Assembly: GCA_009767595.1 (NCBI GenBank)
Contig: VSDK01009724.1
Coordinates: 216,178 to 280,177 of the forward strand
Reading direction: 5' to 3'
DNA from: Symbiodinium kawagutii
Taxonomy: Eukaryota; Sar; Dinophyceae; Suessiales; Symbiodiniaceae
DNA length: 64,000 nucleotides
The translations under genes were made by a program, and so were the position numbers. This document shows, in pieces, positions 25,085-37,184 of this stretch (its first letter is position 1; each line of letters opens with the position of its first letter). The notes under the pieces were generated by a model. That model saw only the letters and a list, made by a program, of their open reading frames with translations, was not told the origin of the DNA and searched no databases.

Positions 25085-25225
25085 CCTGGCTAGGAAAATG
25101 GTTAGGATAATGGTTAGGATAACGGTTAATGATCCACTAGTAATGATTAGGTTAGAAAATGGTTAGGATACTGGTTAATGGTTAATGATCCATTAGTAAT
25201 GATTAGTATGGTTAGAAACTGGTTC
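25085..25225. repeat. Family C intron repeat (GGTTAGGATAATGG type)
   Basis: Short direct repeats of GGTTAGGATAATGGTTA and TTAATGATCCATTAGTAATG fill the sequence upstream of exon 27. The reverse-complement motif fills 29214-29420. Confidence 0.6.
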
Positions 25226-25465
25226 GGATAATGGATTCGAATCCATGGATGATCAATTTGGGGGTGGATTTTGATGCTTCAGAGCATCGAGGCTACCGGC
25301 TACGATGCTTGGATTTTGACGCTTGGATGATCATCAACGGGGTTACCAATTGATCATCCATGACTTTCTGAATGCTTGGATTTGGATGATTTGGGGGGTC
25401 CATGGGGGTCCCCTATGGCTAAACAAATTGGAATCATTATGTGATGACCCAAAATTCATGACCAA

Positions 25466-25502
25466 GGGATAGTCTATCCCCTATGGCTTGAGAAACACCA
25501 TA
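25466..25502. repeat. Family A end
   Basis: ATCCCCTATGGCTTGAGAAA followed by CACCAT, a right-hand terminus without a clear partner. Confidence 0.4.
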
Positions 25503-25742
25503 ATATTATCCTTGGTGGCTTTTAGATCCCTTGCTAAAAGTCTAACTTTTAGTGGTTATGTGGTCGATCAATCATATCCCAAACAGCCTAAAAAGCTAAG
25601 GTAGTAGCTGTAATCCACCATTGTTCCCCTATTACTCACCATTCCTATCGGTATAACCATTCTTAATCATAGAAAAACCCATGGTTTCCCTACGGGAGTA
25701 TCCTGATTGTGTCTGTCATCTGATCACGACTCATCACCTCAC

Positions 25743-25855
25743 CTGTTGGGTCCACCTTGACGCGCCTCCGAGCTGTGGTCCAAGTTGCGCCCAGACACAT
25801 TGCTGGCGCCCACCTGGGTCAACCCGGGCAGCCGTGCGGTGGAAGTAGATGGCAT
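25743..25855 (-). CDS. Exon 26
   Basis: Thirty-seven codons with strong G/C third positions: AIYFHRTAARVDPGGRQQCV and WAQLGPQLGGASRWTQQ. The acceptor is CACAG|ATGCC and the donor is CAACAG|GTGAG (phase 0). Continues directly from exon 25. Confidence 0.78.
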
Positions 25856-27723
25856 CTGTGTGATTCTGATGGTAGCTAATATGTGGTCATAGTAGTTGAT
25901 ATGTAGTCATAGTAGTTGACATGTAGTCATAGTAGTTGATATGTAGTCATAGTTGTTTAAATAGAATATTACATATGATCAGAATAGTCACTATACTTTG
26001 TGAGTATGATGATGACCATGATTGTGACTGTGCTTCTGATTAGCAGCAACATGGTTGATATGGTTATCATAGTTTATCAGTATAGATTATGATGCTCAAA
26101 GAGTATCTGATAGTTGATACATAGTGATTACGTAGCTACGAGCGCTAATGATGTATGATAGTTGATATTCATGATTGTAGTTGGTATATGACAGTTGAAG
26201 AGTCAAAAAGTATCTATAGATCATCGAGGCTAAGTAGCTAATACCAACTATCGTGACTATGTTGCAAATCATAAAAGAATGTTAATATCAACATATCTCA
26301 ACTATCATTACTGAATCAATACTGAATCACTACTGAATCCGTACTGAATCAATGCTGAACCATTACTGAATCATTATTGAACCTATATAAATAGCATGAA
26401 GTAGCTATCATCTCCACTACCATTGCAATCATTGACGATTCCCACGCAACGAACCATTGGTCAATCGTTTCCAAACATCAGGAGAATGTGCACAGAATGT
26501 AGACTTCTATGGCTAAAGCCACGCATGCACCCCTTGTGCGGCGAGCAGTATGCACATATTTGTGCGCGTTACGCATCGGCTTTACGAATGCGAATGAATG
26601 AATATTACGTGACTGTGTATGTCTGAACGATTCTCTGTGTCTGTCTGTTTGTATGTATGTTTATGTTCGTATGTTGTGGCAGTGGTATGTAATATGTGTC
26701 TAATCCATTGTAATCATTTCAGCAAATTCCAAGCTGACCCTCCCTATGGCGTTTGCTGTCATGGGCTCAGTCTATGCCACCAAATTTTGAGGATTCAGCG
26801 AGAATGATGGGAGGGTGGCTGGTGTACCAAGCAAAGATTCGGTGCAAATATACATAATTAATCAAAATTGCAACAAATTTGAGGCTTCAAACAAGTTAAA
26901 ACTGGCTGATATCTTTCGGTGATCACGTAACCCATTCAAATCATTCCTTACTACTGTACTGTACTTGGCCTTGATTTGCTGGCACCTAAATAACCATTGT
27001 GCTTCCTTTGCATGATGTTCAGCCCCTTCTCTGACATGTGTTGCTGGTTGTTTTGCTGCTAGATACAACACTTTAAGATATTGACCCTGAAAACTGCCAA
27101 AGACATATCATTGTTCATCAGGGGCTTGCCCCTCGAGCCAGATATCCAAAGTCATTGATTTTGAATCAATTCCAATACACTATGTAAACATTGTTTTTCA
27201 GCCTCTTATCTCTTCATATGAAAGGTTCAAAAGCAAGGCCCACAGTATCCCAAACTATCCCAAAGCAACTTCCCAAGGGTCCCAAAATGTCGACCCCAAG
27301 TAATGCCAAGCATTGCCTTTTGGAAAATCCGAAAGTATTTCCGTGTCCTTTCGAATTGTGGGACCTGCCTGTAAAGTCACCCCTAAAGCTTTGGTTTCAA
27401 GCTGCATTGGTGGACATTCCCTTACCTTAATCAAAAACCAACAAGGTCACCATAAAATAGGATGGTTTATATATCCTTATCTTGTCTTTTGCAGCAAATA
27501 ATCTATAAACCACCTGACTCCTATCAACAAAAATTGAGCTGAGCCAAAAAGTACCTCAGGGGTTCCAGACAAATAGAGGGCACAAAATGTAAAGGCAGGG
27601 AAAAGGTGGCTATTTTGTAGAAGTAATTCCTTTTCGCACTTGTAGTATGAATAGTAGCAACAGCAGTAACTAGTAAGAGGAGTAGTAGAAGTTGTAGTTT
27701 TAGTTGTAGTTGCAGTTGTAGTT

Positions 27724-27731
27724 GCTGTTGG

Positions 27732-27780
<49 letters not shown>
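27724..27780. repeat. (TTG)n microsatellite
   Basis: About 17 TTG units downstream of exon 25, preceded by GTAGTTG-type variants from about 27690. Confidence 0.9.
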
Positions 27781-27874
27781 AACCACTACTAATCATCATT
27801 ATTAGCCATTATAAACCCTTATTCAATCACTAACCACCAACTGGTTGCTGCTGTTGTTGTTGCTACTTCCTCAC

Positions 27875-28026
27875 CAGAGGCCACTGCAGCACCCCAGGCC
27901 GGCGCCTTGCGAATCATCTTGCGGCTCAGCTCACCGGCTTCCATGTCGCTGAGGTATCTGTGGCGCTGGTGAAGCACCCCGTTGCTTGCTGCAAATTGGA
28001 CCACCCAATAGCGACCACAGAGTGAA
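27875..28026 (-). CDS. Exon 25, possible second WWE-like half
   Basis: Fifty codons, including GRYWVVQFAASNGVLHQRHR and MEAGELSRKMIRKAPAW. The acceptor is TCAAG|TTCAC and the donor is TCTG|GTGAG (phase 1). The layout G-R-Y-x-x-V-x-F, then Q, then G-x-x-x-R-x-I-R resembles the second half of the WWE domain in exon 36, but the match is loose. Confidence 0.75.
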
Positions 28027-28035
28027 CTTGACCCA

Positions 28036-28072
28036 CATGGGGGCTTCTCAAGCCATAGGGTACCCCAAACAT
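28036..28072. repeat. Family A end near exon 25
   Basis: The sequence GGGGGCTTCTCAAGCCATAG is followed by GGTACCCCAAA. It lies within 15 bp of the acceptor side of exon 25. Confidence 0.5.
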
Positions 28073-28749
28073 CAATGGTTTACTACTACAAATGGTTACA
28101 GTAAACATATGTGTAGATAAGGTAGGAGTACCCCTTTTAAAAAAACCGCCGCATGTTTGATCCACATGATTGATCCACACGGATTCTCTATTTCGACCTC
28201 TGACGCGACAGCCCCAAAGTTTCTCCCCCGGCAACAAACCCCAAAATAACGAAACACCCAAAGGGAATCAACTGTTTTACCAGTGAGATCGAGATTTCGT
28301 AAACCGCGGTGATGAACCAGTCCTCTTTGCCAAGCAGTATTGATTTCTGGGGAACTTGTGCTGTTGAAACCACTGGAGCTTGAAATCGCTCCCAAATATC
28401 CAGCGATGCACCCAAAAAGGCTTCCAAAAAGATGCCTTTCTTACGCCTGGCTCGTGTTACCGACTTGGAGATCCACGGCCCTACCGATCTCTCGGCTGTC
28501 CACCTGCACCTACCAATTGGCACGAACCAGTTGACACCCCGGTCAGCTTGGAGATCCAAATCTGTTAGCCCTACATTTGATGGGGATCCACCGGCTGTCT
28601 ATGGTTAAACTATGATAAAATTGATGGTGATTTATGAGCAAATGGATCTATCACTAGTATACATACTATGCAGTGACTATGAAACTTCTTGCGAATTGTG
28701 CATGACGTCTTATCATACGAACAGCTTGATACTACCCATTATAGTACCC

Positions 28750-29213
28750 ACCATCAATAATGATTCCTGTAGTATTCATATATAATAATTACATACTTCA
28801 ACCAACCATGATAACTGTCCTAACCATTATCCTACCAGTTAGTAACCCTAATTACATTATCAGCAACAAAAATAATCATATAATACATAATCATGTAATT
28901 ACGCAGAATCCTAACCACTATCTGATTAAAATGCTTAGTATTGCATATGTCATAAATTCTACCAACCGTTTCTTAAACCATTGTACAAACCATTATCCTA
29001 AGCATGTTTACTACACATATGAAATACATCCATTATGCCAACCCCCTTGCAACCACCATACTATTCATTCTCAAAAAAATGAGTATAATGAACCATCTAT
29101 TAACCATTCATCTTACAGCCATTAGTCAAAAATATGCAATTAGATACACAACCATGAAATACCATTATCATAAACCATTATCATAAATCAACCATACTAA
29201 CCATTAAAAATGG
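28750..29213. other. AT-rich intron stretch with degenerate AACCATTA motifs
   Basis: Low-complexity DNA with many diverged AACCATTATC motifs. The open frame here has an artefactual His/Tyr/Asn-rich composition. No gene or RNA seen. Confidence 0.5.
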
Positions 29214-29420
29214 ATCATGAACCATTATCCTAAGCCTTATTCATCCACTAACCCTTCTAATGCTAACCATTACTAGCCATTATCCACTAGCTAGCCCTTA
29301 TCCTAACCATTACTAATGGATCACTAACCATTATCCTAACCAGTATCCAAACCATTATCCCAACCACACTAAGCATTATAAATAAATCATTAACCATTCA
29401 CCTTAACCATTTTTCATCCA
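29214..29420. repeat. Family C intron repeat, inverted relative to 25.1 kb
   Basis: Repeated CTAACCATTATCCTAACCA and ACTAATGGATCACTAACC motifs just downstream of exon 24 in the direction of transcription. Confidence 0.55.
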
Positions 29421-29470
29421 CTTTGCTTCAACCCTCGTCATCCATCGCGCTCGTCGCGCTCGTCGCGCGC

Positions 29471-29540
29471 CTGGCATGCTGGAGGGCACACACGCACAGC
29501 TTGCTGCGCAGGTTCACCTGGCACAGCTCGTTGTGGCGTC
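29471..29540 (-). CDS. Exon 24
   Basis: Encodes RHNELCQVNLRSKLCVCALQ and HA, Cys-rich. The acceptor is GTAG|GACGC (an alternative AG lies a few bases upstream) and the donor is of the GC type (CCAG|GCGCG). A short CGCGACGAG tandem follows the donor. Confidence 0.65.
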
Positions 29541-31311
29541 CTACCCTGCCGTGCTAAGCGTTGGGGGCTTAGTAACGTTGAGAAGTGGCTTGCTGTACCT
29601 CAGATTGTTTGGTAGAAGTTGATAGGTATGAAATGGTTATAACTTACACCAAGGGGTACACATAATTTACAAAAATAAATATTTTATCCACACTCAGGCT
29701 GTGGCTGAACCCCCGGTCACAAGGTTATAAGTTGATAAGTTGCTTGATCAGTAAGGTGATGACTTGGAAGACTTAGATTGAAGACTTGGATTGGTTCATG
29801 TCAGTTGAAACCTTAGAATCAATAAGTTATATAATTTCGAAGACTTCGAGTGACCTTTTTGGACTTGGTAAGTTGGCAAGTCTTGGGGCAAGCAATGAGA
29901 AACAAAGAATCAAATCAAGAACATAATCAACAGCATAATATGATGGGTTCATAATCGCAAAACATTGGTGAAAAAAAGCTATTCATTCAGATCCATTCAT
30001 GATAATTTGGTTGCTTGCTTGCTTGGTGAATAGCTCCCTCTCTTTGTTGTCGTGTGGGAAATGACAAAACAATGGGGTGTGTGATCAACAAAAATGTTGC
30101 CGTGACACCCCAGGAAAACAGCAGGGACCCTGAGAAAAGGTTCCCAGTTGAAACGTTACTTAGCGACAAAGCAATTGGACTTCACAATACTTCTTGAGGG
30201 TCCCTAGTCCCTAGTATAAGCATTGGCCAAGTGGTGCTTACTGGCCAACGTTGCTATGTGATCAACTTTTACACTCATCTACTGCATCTCTTGAGTTGGC
30301 TAGTTTCATCCTTGTGGGTTCTATCTCCGTTGAACAATTTGGAACACCTGTTGCCGTTGAGTTATATTGGTCGGTTGTCGGAGTCTTACGGCAATAAATC
30401 AACAATGTTCATTATCATCCCATCCCTTCGATCCGATGGATTTGATTACACGTCATTGTTTCTTCAGCTCCAAAATGGTTGGTCTTGAAATAACTGAGGG
30501 TTACCTGGTGGCTCAATGAGGCACAGGTTGATCAAAAACATATGATAAGCTGTATCTGAATGGATTACCTGGTGGTTGACAAACATCAAAGAGTGTTGTG
30601 AATCCAGTCATTATCTGTCAGCTGCTGTTTCTATGCTCACGTCGCATCAGTTCTTCACTGGTGTGGAAAACGACACTGAACAACACTGCACCCCATCTAC
30701 ATGAAGGCCTGCGCAGTTTCCAAATCCGAGTGACAGGCTTCAAATCCATAAACCTGGTTGGTAAGTTCGCTGCTATCAACCATTATTCGGCACTAAAGAT
30801 GCGTGGTCAACTGTTCTTGGTCACAATGATTGACAAAAAACACAACCCGTAGCAACCATGATCAGAGACCATTCTGAATTACTGTCAAAACTGGTTGACC
30901 CACTTAAACTGATTGGTGGACGTAACCCATCCCAATCAGATGAGTTCATCAACCAAGTTTATAACCCATCCCAATCAAAGGACTTCGTCGACCACCCATC
31001 CCTAAAAACTGGGGAAAACTACCAGGTAAAACCATGAAGGCACATGTGTATCCATCCCTAAATGTTCAAACAATAGGGAAAATACGTGTGTAACCATTAT
31101 TGTTGGTTATTTTTCCCCAACTATTCACCGGCAATAACCAACAATAATGGTTATTGATGTTCAATTCCATCTGCTATCTGATCAACAACGTCAGAACTGC
31201 TATTTAAAAAACTATACCATTATTGTAGCGTATCTTATAGTTATAGTTGGTGGTGCAACTGCTATAACCCCCAACTAAAACTCTTGACCAACTCTAATAA
31301 CCCAATCATAT

Positions 31312-31330
31312 GTATATATATATATATATC
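31312..31330. repeat. (TA)n microsatellite
   Basis: Short TA run in intron 23. Confidence 0.8.
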
Positions 31331-31462
31331 ATTGTTACTAATATCTAATATGGTTATCTTATGTATTATAGTTTAGTTAACCCCCTATTGCAAACCGTTA
31401 GAACCACCAACTTCACCCATGTTCCATGGACCTCCAGGCAGATGGTGCGATAGACTCCCGGC

Positions 31463-31502
31463 CTTGAGCAACAGCCAGACTGTGGTACACCACCACGTGG
31501 CA
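31463..31502 (-). CDS. Exon 23
   Basis: Encodes CHVVVYHSLAVAQ. The acceptor is TTGCAG|TGCCA and the donor is of the GC type (CAAG|GCCGG, phase 1). Joins exon 24 in frame. Confidence 0.55.
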
Positions 31503-32003
31503 CTGCAACAATGACCAAATAGTACTGTTGTTAACAATTGATAATGCAGTTATAAATAAACAGTTGCTAGCAAATGATTACCAAATAGTACATTAACAAT
31601 TGATAGTACACATACTTAATTGATAATAGATACAGTTGATAATACAGTTGTTAACAAATAATACAAATAATTTCAATAACTAATGGTAACTATGACAAAC
31701 AATAGCCATTGACAATAACCATTACCATACATACAAATAGTTGTTAACAAATAATTGTCAGATGATAAAATGATACAGTTGTTAACATGATAAAGTTGTT
31801 AACCTGAATGCAACTGAAACATCAAACACTTCATCATGTTAACAGTCCACATGTATTTGATAAGTTAACAAAACAATATTTGATGCATCTAAGAAAACAT
31901 AAATACATCAACATCATGGTAATGTGCTTGTGTTGTCTTATGTTTTGTGTTGCCTTTCTATGCACAAATTGCTTTATGTACAATGAAAGTCTATGTACAT
32001 TTT

Positions 32004-32123
32004 ATATGGCTGTGGGTCAAAACCCCGTACCCCTGGTTCCCCCATCATTACCCCTTGTTTTCCTTATTATTGTTGGTTATTATCCCTTATAATTGGTTGG
32101 TTAATATTGACCCATAGCCATAT
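32004..32123. mobile_element. MITE-like inverted-repeat element, family B
   Basis: A 120-bp element with 17-bp terminal inverted repeats: ATATGGCTGTGGGTCAA and TTGACCCATAGCCATAT, one mismatch. The interior has CCCCTGGTTCCCCCATCATT and ATAATTGGTTGGTTAATA. No coding capacity. It lies in intron 22, ending 64 bp from the donor of exon 22. Confidence 0.8.
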
Positions 32124-32187
32124 GTATAAGTTGTATAGGAACTGAACTCTGCAGAGAACTCATCAGCTCCCATGCTCGGTGCCGCAC

Positions 32188-32259
32188 TCGAGTGGGGCGT
32201 GGCACAACACATGAAACATTGGACACAGGACCCATTTTCATATCATAAATCGCGCCTTC
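32188..32259 (-). CDS. Exon 22
   Basis: Encodes EGAIYDMKMGPVSNVSCVVP followed by RPTR, phase 0 at both ends. The acceptor is CACAG|GAAGG and the donor is TCGA|GTGCG. A copy of repeat family B ends 64 bp inside the following intron. Confidence 0.6.
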
Positions 32260-32447
32260 CTGTGGCAAACTTGCGGCTGTCTGCCTACAAACATGATCAA
32301 ACGGGATCAAACATGATCTAACATGCTTGCCTGTTTAAGATTATAAACAGTTTAGAAAATGTTAGTTTATAATCAATAGGCACTCATGAACTGTTAGTAA
32401 TCTAAGAAAATTGCCTGCCAGTTTATGAGTGCCTATTGACTACTGAC

Positions 32448-32558
32448 CTTCCTTGCGCGCAAGAATGACGTTCCCTTACCTTTTTTTTCTGTGGTCGTTT
32501 GTTCCCTGTTTGCGGTCTCTGTAGGGGTTGAGTCAGGGGTCTGGGAAGGTTTGGTCTC
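32448..32558 (-). CDS. Exon 21, charged linker
   Basis: Thirty-seven codons rich in Thr, Glu, Pro and Lys (TKPSQTPDSTPTETANRE, then TEKKGKGTSFLRARK). The acceptor is AAAAG|GAGAC and the donor is GGAAG|GTCAG, phase 0. Probably disordered. Confidence 0.65.
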
Positions 32559-33102
32559 CTTTTGAACTATCACAAGTTGGCTGAGATCAGTTTGGAAATG
32601 AACAGCATGCACAAAGCATGGAAGCAGTGTTGTTAGTGGTTGAATACCATGGCTATTGATGAGCAATCAATTGATAAACAATGCCCCCCTCTGACTAACC
32701 ACTTTCAACTAAGTACTGTACATTACTGACAACAGATATACGGCACTGTCTGGCTTTGATCATGTGACCCTCAGATTTGTGGTCCCCGATCATTTGTGTG
32801 GTTCCAGGTCTGTAGCTTGGCCAAACAACCATCAGTTCCTTAAACAACTGGCACCGAAGACTTTGGGGAACAGCCATGGTCAAAGCTACAGGCCACGCCC
32901 CGGTGAATCATGATCCCTATGGTTTATACATGTTTAATACACTAACTAAGCCTCATCTCGAACCAAAGTGAATCACTAGCACCGTCAACAATTACAGCTA
33001 TGGCCGCTATGGCCTACGAAAGTTCAACCACAAAATCTCGAACAAATGGCCATCCATGGCCATCCTCATCAGACCCTAGGCTGGACTCGATCCAATCTTG
33101 GC

Positions 33103-33195
33103 GTCATCGTGGTCGTGCTCAGGTTCCAACTTGTTGATTTGACCCCCTCCACGTCCTTCGGTCAGATCCTTTCCCTGCAAGACCCAGCGCAGCGC
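33103..33195 (-). CDS. Exon 20
   Basis: Thirty-one codons beginning ALRWVLQGKDLTEGRGGG and ending in an acidic His/Asp tract (EPEHDHDD). The acceptor is CGCAG|GCGCT and the donor is of the GC type (TGAC|GCCAA). Confidence 0.62.
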
Positions 33196-34107
33196 CTGCG
33201 ACGACGGGAGTTTGGTTGATCTTAGTGGAAGATCTGGATCTCAATGGCTGATCTTAGTGGTTGGTATGAATGGTTAATGTCGGCGGTTGATCTTAATGGA
33301 TCTTAATGGTTGATCTCGATGGTTGATCTGAATGGTTGATTTTGATGGTTGCTCTTGATGGTTGATATTTATGGTTGATATCAACACCTGGCAATGATTG
33401 ACGGGTTTTTTTACCATTGTTCGTGACCGTTCAAGAAATTCAAAGTGATTGTTCACCATGTGGGAATTGAGACTAGCCCACGTTGTGGTAGGTTCCGAAG
33501 ATCCAATAACCGCAACCCAAAGAATTGTCGGTCTGGAAATAGAAGCATAGTCTAGGTATCTACGTAGGCAACCCAAGAACAAGTACAGCCTTTTCAACTT
33601 GTCTCTTTTGCGATACTCACAGCTGCATATCTAGATCAGATCTAGTCAAACCACTTGGTGGTCACGGACAACAATCCTGGAATAAAACCATCATCGGGCT
33701 GTTGTACTTGGGCCACGCGGATTGGATGCCATGCATTCCAGGCCCTGACAGGTCAAGTGGAAGCATGCATAATTGGGAGACCAAAGCAGAATCCCGGCAA
33801 ATCCCAAAGTTTTCCATGATTCACCTCTGGTTCAGCTGCTTAAAAAAGACCTGGAGAGAACTCACCCGGTGAGCATCAAAGGGGATTCGTGAGTTGTCTC
33901 TCGGATGTTTCGATGACCTCCGTGGTTGAATGCTGGTTCACTGTGACTTTGTAATGATGGTAAGTAACAGTAGATCCATAACAAAAAATCCACCATGGGT
34001 TTACCCCACACAGCTGGTGATTTAGCCTCAAACATAGGGGTTTACGAACAGCTGCATCAACCATTGACTGTTTCAATGATGGATGCCCCCCCATCCACAT
34101 GTCTCGC

Positions 34108-34165
34108 CTCAACACTTTCCTCCTGCGCATCCACCAAAGCCAGAGAGGTCTCGCCCAAGTCGGGC
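34108..34165 (-). CDS. Exon 19
   Basis: Encodes PDLGETSLALVDAQEESVE, acidic and helical. The acceptor is CCAG|GCCCG and the donor is of the GC type (TGAG|GCGAG). It lies inside a longer open frame in another phase that I consider a chance ORF. Confidence 0.65.
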
Positions 34166-35285
34166 CTGGTCCATCGGGAGGGTGAAGCATTGGAGGGGAA
34201 AACTGGATGAAGCATCGGATTTGTTTCCAGTTTAGCTTGCAAGACGAATATGGACATAGCCTTGAACAAATCCGGGAGGACGGAAGATGATGTTCCAGTT
34301 TAGCTTGCAAGTTTGATCTGAGACAGGAGGACTGTTTGGTATGTAGGCAAAGAAATGTTGAGGGGGTTGAACATGGGGTCAATAGCCTTAAAGGCTGTAC
34401 ATCAAGAACGCTGGTCTGCCTGCCTGAGAGCAGTCTGGTAACATAAAGGGAAGTGGATTGGTCTGAGAACAAAGATGTATAAACCATTTCACTGTGGATC
34501 TTTATAAACCACTTAACCCTGATATTACACAATTCTTAACCTGTATAAACCAGGATGGTACCATAAATCCGTTGAACCATTAAATATAAAGAGAGGAATG
34601 GAGAGGGATCTGTTGTCTCTAAAGCATTCTAAAGGCACGTTGTTGGGCTTAGAAAAGCTGATCAACCAGTACCTGGAAGGGACAATTTCCCTTGGAGCGT
34701 GCAAGCAAAGCTTGCGAGACTTTGAGCATGGAATCGGGAAAGGAGGTTGGCTGAAGATTCCAACCAGGAAACACTGGCTGAAGAAAGCACTGTTTATAAT
34801 AGGAAGTTTTTTGTTTGAAGGTGAGAGCATGCAGGGGGAGATAGTGGCCAGGTGCGTGTCCAGCTTTGCTTTTTTTTAAGGTCCTGTCAACTTCTAAGGT
34901 TGTAATTGACTTTACGGTAGCCAAATTCAATTTCAAAGGATAGTGACCTTAAGGTTGGTCAACTTGGGGGCACGCTGAAGAATAGAATTTCAAGAATTGC
35001 TGAAGCAGCATTACTTCGTAGAAGAAGCGACCAACCAACGGTATTGAATGGGCCCAGTTTGGGTCACAATTGCATCACACAAGAGCGGCCACTAGCAACA
35101 GCCCCGCAACTGAGCTCGGTTTGACCGGATGAGCAAAAGAATGTAAAGAAACTATTTTGCAAATAACAAAGAATATATATATATATATAATCTTGGAGAT
35201 ACAACTATAATATATCGTGGAGATACAACTTCAGTCATGGGGATACAACCAAGAACTATACGACGAGTCCATAAATCATGGGGGC

Positions 35286-35344
35286 TCTCCAGCTGCAGTG
35301 GCAGGGCCCCTTCCTCCGGGACTGGCCCAGCGGATTTGGGAGTC
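35286..35344 (-). CDS. Exon 18
   Basis: Encodes DSQIRWASPGGRGPATAAG, ending in phase 2 at a GC-type donor (GAGA|GCCCC). The acceptor is CTCAG|GACTC. All three minus frames are open here; this one was chosen because it alone joins exons 17 and 19. Confidence 0.5.
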
Positions 35345-35938
35345 CTGAGGGCAGCTGGTTGTTGGACTTGATGGGGATGACTGAGCAGCTGCCAAGATTG
35401 CCCGTGGAAGATGGTGGAAGCAATGGACCACCAACACAAGAGGCTTCATTTCGTTCCCACATTGGCTGGATCACCAACAGATGGTGTTGAAAACAAGAGG
35501 ATTCATTTCGTTCCACATCAACACAAGAGGCTTCATTTCGTTCCCACATGGGCTGATTCTGACTCTGCGAGTCTTGCCTGCAAAATGTGGTCAAATGTAA
35601 GCCATAATCAGCGCGGCACATTGTATAGATGCCTTGTGTAGGTGGAACTATTGTAGTGTCTAAATATGCAACTATTTTGGAAGCGCGTAATATGAAGGCT
35701 TAAAATGCTCCAAACAAAGGGAAAATAAGTTTCATGATGTGCATAGCTAGTGTAGAGCTAGTGTATAGCCAATCGGTTCTATTTGGGTGGGACAGGAACA
35801 TGGAGCTTGAAAGAATAAGTTAACTCATCAATATAACGTTCACTCATTTATATATTCATGCTCCATTCTGCATCCCTCATTGGGTCAAGATCCAAGCTGC
35901 ATCCTTCTCAGGTCTGCTTCACATTGCCCTCCCCCGAC

Positions 35939-36024
35939 CTTCAACAGCTGTCGTGAGTACATCACATCCAAAGAGTTCTGCGCAAAGGCCGGGATGGTCT
36001 CAGGACCATTGCAGACCGGAACAC
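35939..36024 (-). CDS. Exon 17
   Basis: Twenty-eight codons reading VPVCNGPETIPAFAQNSLDV and MYSRQLLK. The acceptor is TCCAG|GTGTT (entry phase 1) and the donor is GAAG|GTCGG (phase 0). Two other frames on this strand are also open. Confidence 0.65.
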
Positions 36025-36431
36025 CTGGAGGGTCACGGCCCGGGTGGCCCAGTGGATCGTTGCGCGCGGCTTGAAACAAACGACCGGACCCCGGTGGCCC
36101 CTTCTCGTCCAGGACTGGAAGGGCGGTTTTTGGGGAAAACGATTGGGAATCACAGCTTGGATATGGTTGGATGTCAAGACCCAATTCCATTGTTCTTTCC
36201 CATGACATCTGCAACCGTTGGATTCATCATCAAGGTTTTTGGCAACTTGCCCTGCAAGAAACCAAACAACGGAGGAAAAACCCAACCCTAATCAAGTGTC
36301 GGGACAAAAGTGTGACCACGTCTGGCTTCGGCTCCAACAATCTCAAACGCAACAAACCCCCACTATGGTCATTGCCGCTGCAAGTTTATTTGCGAGTTTA
36401 ACATACCTATCTAAATTAGCCCGAGCCCACA

Positions 36432-37184
36432 ATGTTCAACTCTTCTATGTGTATACATATTGCAAGAACGACAGACCGCAAACAACGCGGCAGGTTGCTT
36501 TTCGAACCAGGCAAAGAACACATTGATAAAAAATGCACCTCACAACCTGATTCCTTCTCAGAACTTTCGTCTTTGCAGGAGAAATGTTTTGGAATCCCCG
36601 GGCTACGTGGCGTGACAATTTGTGACCCTGGCATTTTGCCAACACTGCCACGCCCTGACACGGTGTCAAATTGGTTTTGCTCAAACGCTCTGGTTGCATC
36701 CTTTGGGTGGATTTCATGGGGCAAGAACATCTTGACTATATGCCAAAACGCTATCACTAATTCCAGTATAAACCTTACCTACACGTTCTTCTTGACCACA
36801 AACTGGCTCTGTCTGTGGGAACACCAAGGGCATTTACATGAACGTTACATGGCGCGCACAAGCTTACATAAACCCAACAGAAAAAGCTCTGGCGCGGCAT
36901 TGTACCCAAGGACCCCAACAAAAACCAACGAAGAGCAGCAACAGCGAGAGGACCAGCACCACGGTGTCATGACCAAGGCCACACCATACCACTGCCGGCC
37001 TGCTGCGCGGCACAGGTTGACACGAAGCTTCCACCAACCGGCCAGGTTGGGCAGCAACTGCGCAGGGAGCGATGGTTGGAGCAGGTGGGAAGGCTCATGT
37101 TTGGAGGAATTTCAACGGCTGAACCGCCGAATGAAAAAGCGAGCTGCTGTGGACTGGGCTTGCTATTTGGGTTGGCAGCTTTGA
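36432..37184 (+). other. Unassigned 250-codon open frame
   Basis: The longest plus-strand frame outside the satellites, lying in intron 16 opposite the large gene. It has no recognisable domain, irregular composition (Cys, Trp and Asn scattered) and no G/C third-position preference. It may be chance or the decayed remains of a transposon. Listed because of its length only. Confidence 0.2.

Noticed and set aside
33103-33195. Ubiquitin-like domain end suggested by ALRWVLQGKDLTEG in exon 20
   Set aside because: When exons 19-21 are joined the preceding residues (ALVDAQEESVE) and following ones (EPEHDHDD) do not fit a ubiquitin fold; the resemblance is limited to a few residues.
33876-34532. 218-codon minus-strand open frame
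   Set aside because: It overlaps exon 19 in another phase, contains a duplicated CAGTTTAGCTTGCAAG segment and has no coding composition.
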